Position numbers and translations under genes: made by a program. From Lentisphaeria bacterium UBA1829 (GTDB taxonomy: Bacteria > Verrucomicrobiota > Lentisphaeria > Victivallales > UBA1829): a DNA stretch of 12,273 bases. The stretch lies in NCBI GenBank assembly GCA_002338895.1, contig DDJH01000013.1:1-12273 (forward strand). The letters are read 5' to 3'. Every line of letters begins with the position of its first letter. Position 1 is the stretch's first letter. Of this stretch, positions 11,458 to 12,273 are shown one piece after another. A model generated the notes under the pieces. That model was not told the origin of the DNA and made no database searches. It saw only the letters and a program-made list of their open reading frames with translations.

Positions 11458-12273
11458 AATTCCGACACCGTCTGCTGCTGAAATACGCCGATCTGAGCGT
11501 TGCCCGCTTCACGGAGGTGCTGCGCCAGTGGATGGGACAGCAGGGGTATATTCTGCTGCTCAGCGTGTTCGTCGGCCTGCTCTCCGGACTCGCGGCGGTG
11601 ACGCTGAAGAACATCACCGAGTATTTCCATTCGCTCGCCCGCCATGCGGAAGGACCGTGGGTGATGTGGCTGGCGCCGGCCATGCCGGTGGTCGGAATCA
11701 TCCTGTGCGTGATTTTTGTGAAACTGTTCGTGAAGGGACGGTATGACAAGAGTCTGGCCAATGTGATCGTCTCCACGACAAATGGGACGAGCGACATTCC
11801 GAAACAGCATACCTACTCGCATCTGATCACCAGCGGAATCTGCGTGGGCCTGGGCGGAGCGGCGGGACTGGAGGCGCCGATCGCACTGACCGGTTCCGCA
11901 ATCGGATCCAATGTGGCGAAGTTCCTGCATACGGGGCTGGAAACCCGGACTCTGCTGCTGGCGTGCGGAGGAGGGGCGGGAATCTCCGCGATTTTCAACA
12001 GCCCGGTGGCGGGGGCACTGTTCGCGTGCGAGATTCTGCTGCCGGCGTTTTCGGTGCCGGCGCTGGTGCCGCTGCTGATGGCGTCCGCGACGGCGGCGGT
12101 GGTGTCGGAGACGCTCTGCGACAGTCAGCCGTTCGTTCAGCTGAGCAGCGGATGGAGCACGATCAATCTGCCGTTCTATGTGCTGCTCGGGACGTGTGCG
12201 GGATTTGTGTCGGCGTACACGATCCGGATGTCGGTGCAGCTGAACCGGAAGTGGGAGCTGTTTCAGAATCCGA
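11454..12273 (+). CDS. ClC-family chloride channel/transporter, N-terminal part
   Basis: The frame opens at ATG 11454, overlapping the nrdR stop by 4 nt, and stays open to the window edge, giving 273 residues of a longer membrane protein. It is a ClC anion channel or H+/Cl- exchanger. GLGGAAGLEAPIALTGSAIGS in outline (132-152) holds the gating Glu140, equivalent to E. coli Glu148. GGGAGISAIFNSPVAGALFACEIL in outline (172-195) matches the next conserved block. Departures are seen: the gating motif is GLEAP rather than GREGP, the first GSGIP motif is not recognisable where it should be (about 97-110), and the position of E. coli Glu203, the internal proton glutamate, is Ile194. No separate promoter is seen, so it is expressed from the nrdR transcript. 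The C-terminal half, including any CBS domains, is outside the window. Confidence 0.88.
   Translation, partial: MKFRHRLLLKYADLSVARFTEVLRQWMGQQGYILLLSVFVGLLSGLAAVTLKNITEYFHSLARHAEGPWVMWLAPAMPVVGIILCVIFVKLFVKGRYDKSLANVIVSTTNGTSDIPKQHTYSHLITSGICVGLGGAAGLEAPIALTGSAIGSNVAKFLHTGLETRTLLLACGGGAGISAIFNSPVAGALFACEILLPAFSVPALVPLLMASATAAVVSETLCDSQPFVQLSSGWSTINLPFYVLLGTCAGFVSAYTIRMSVQLNRKWELFQNP

Noticed and set aside
1..12273. CRISPR arrays, transposons, prophage or defence genes
   Set aside because: I saw no regularly spaced direct repeats, transposase-like frames, integrase, or defence-type domains on either strand. All long conserved frames are housekeeping, transport or sugar-nucleotide genes.

Overview
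The window looks like chromosomal DNA from a moderately GC-rich Gram-negative-type bacterium. The best guess is the Verrucomicrobiota/Lentisphaerota (PVC) side of the tree, possibly a gut Victivallales-like organism. This rests on the orphan GspG-like pseudopilin with its own promoter, the short UxuA-type dehydratase and the pairing of a bacterial NSS transporter with a short CstA; it is a guess from gene character, not a proven placement. I see no mobile element, CRISPR array, tRNA or rRNA. Almost every gene belongs to a recognisable family.

Layout, left to right. (1) 82-2856, minus strand: ptsH-ptsI-ppiB. These are the general PTS phosphocarriers HPr and Enzyme I followed by a cytoplasmic cyclophilin, with a promoter upstream of ptsH and a hairpin downstream of ppiB. 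No sugar-specific EII gene is adjacent. (2) 2948-3984, minus: a short mannonate-dehydratase-type (UxuA) gene with its own promoter and a perfect 15-bp palindrome at the predicted transcription start. (3) 4004-4105, minus: a small non-coding transcription unit, read here as a promoter, about 30 nt of unstructured RNA carrying a CCUCCU (anti-Shine-Dalgarno) stretch, and a strong intrinsic terminator. This is the most novel item in the window. (4) 4180-4701, plus: yjbQ (UPF0047) with a structured leader. Its 3' end overlaps the next gene tail to tail by 14 nt. (5) 4688-7036, minus: a two-gene operon for UDP-N-acetyl-galactosaminuronate supply, consisting of a UDP-HexNAc 6-dehydrogenase (tviB/wbpO type) and a 4-epimerase (tviC/wbpP type), coupled by a 4-nt overlap. 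(6) 7153-10144, plus: an NSS (SLC6-like) sodium symporter followed after 40 nt by a short CstA-family transporter, probably one operon for amino acid, peptide or carboxylate uptake. (7) 10182-10882, plus: a monocistronic GspG-like pseudopilin with its own promoter and terminator. (8) 10886-12273, plus: nrdR overlapping by 4 nt the start of a ClC-family chloride channel/transporter that runs off the right edge.

Several inferred promoters share a style: TTGACT, TTGAAA or similar, a 15-17 nt spacer (often 16), and TATACT, TATAGT or TATATT. This uniformity is why I trust the short non-coding unit at 4004-4105. All promoter, operator and RNA calls come from reading the sequence by eye and are unverified.
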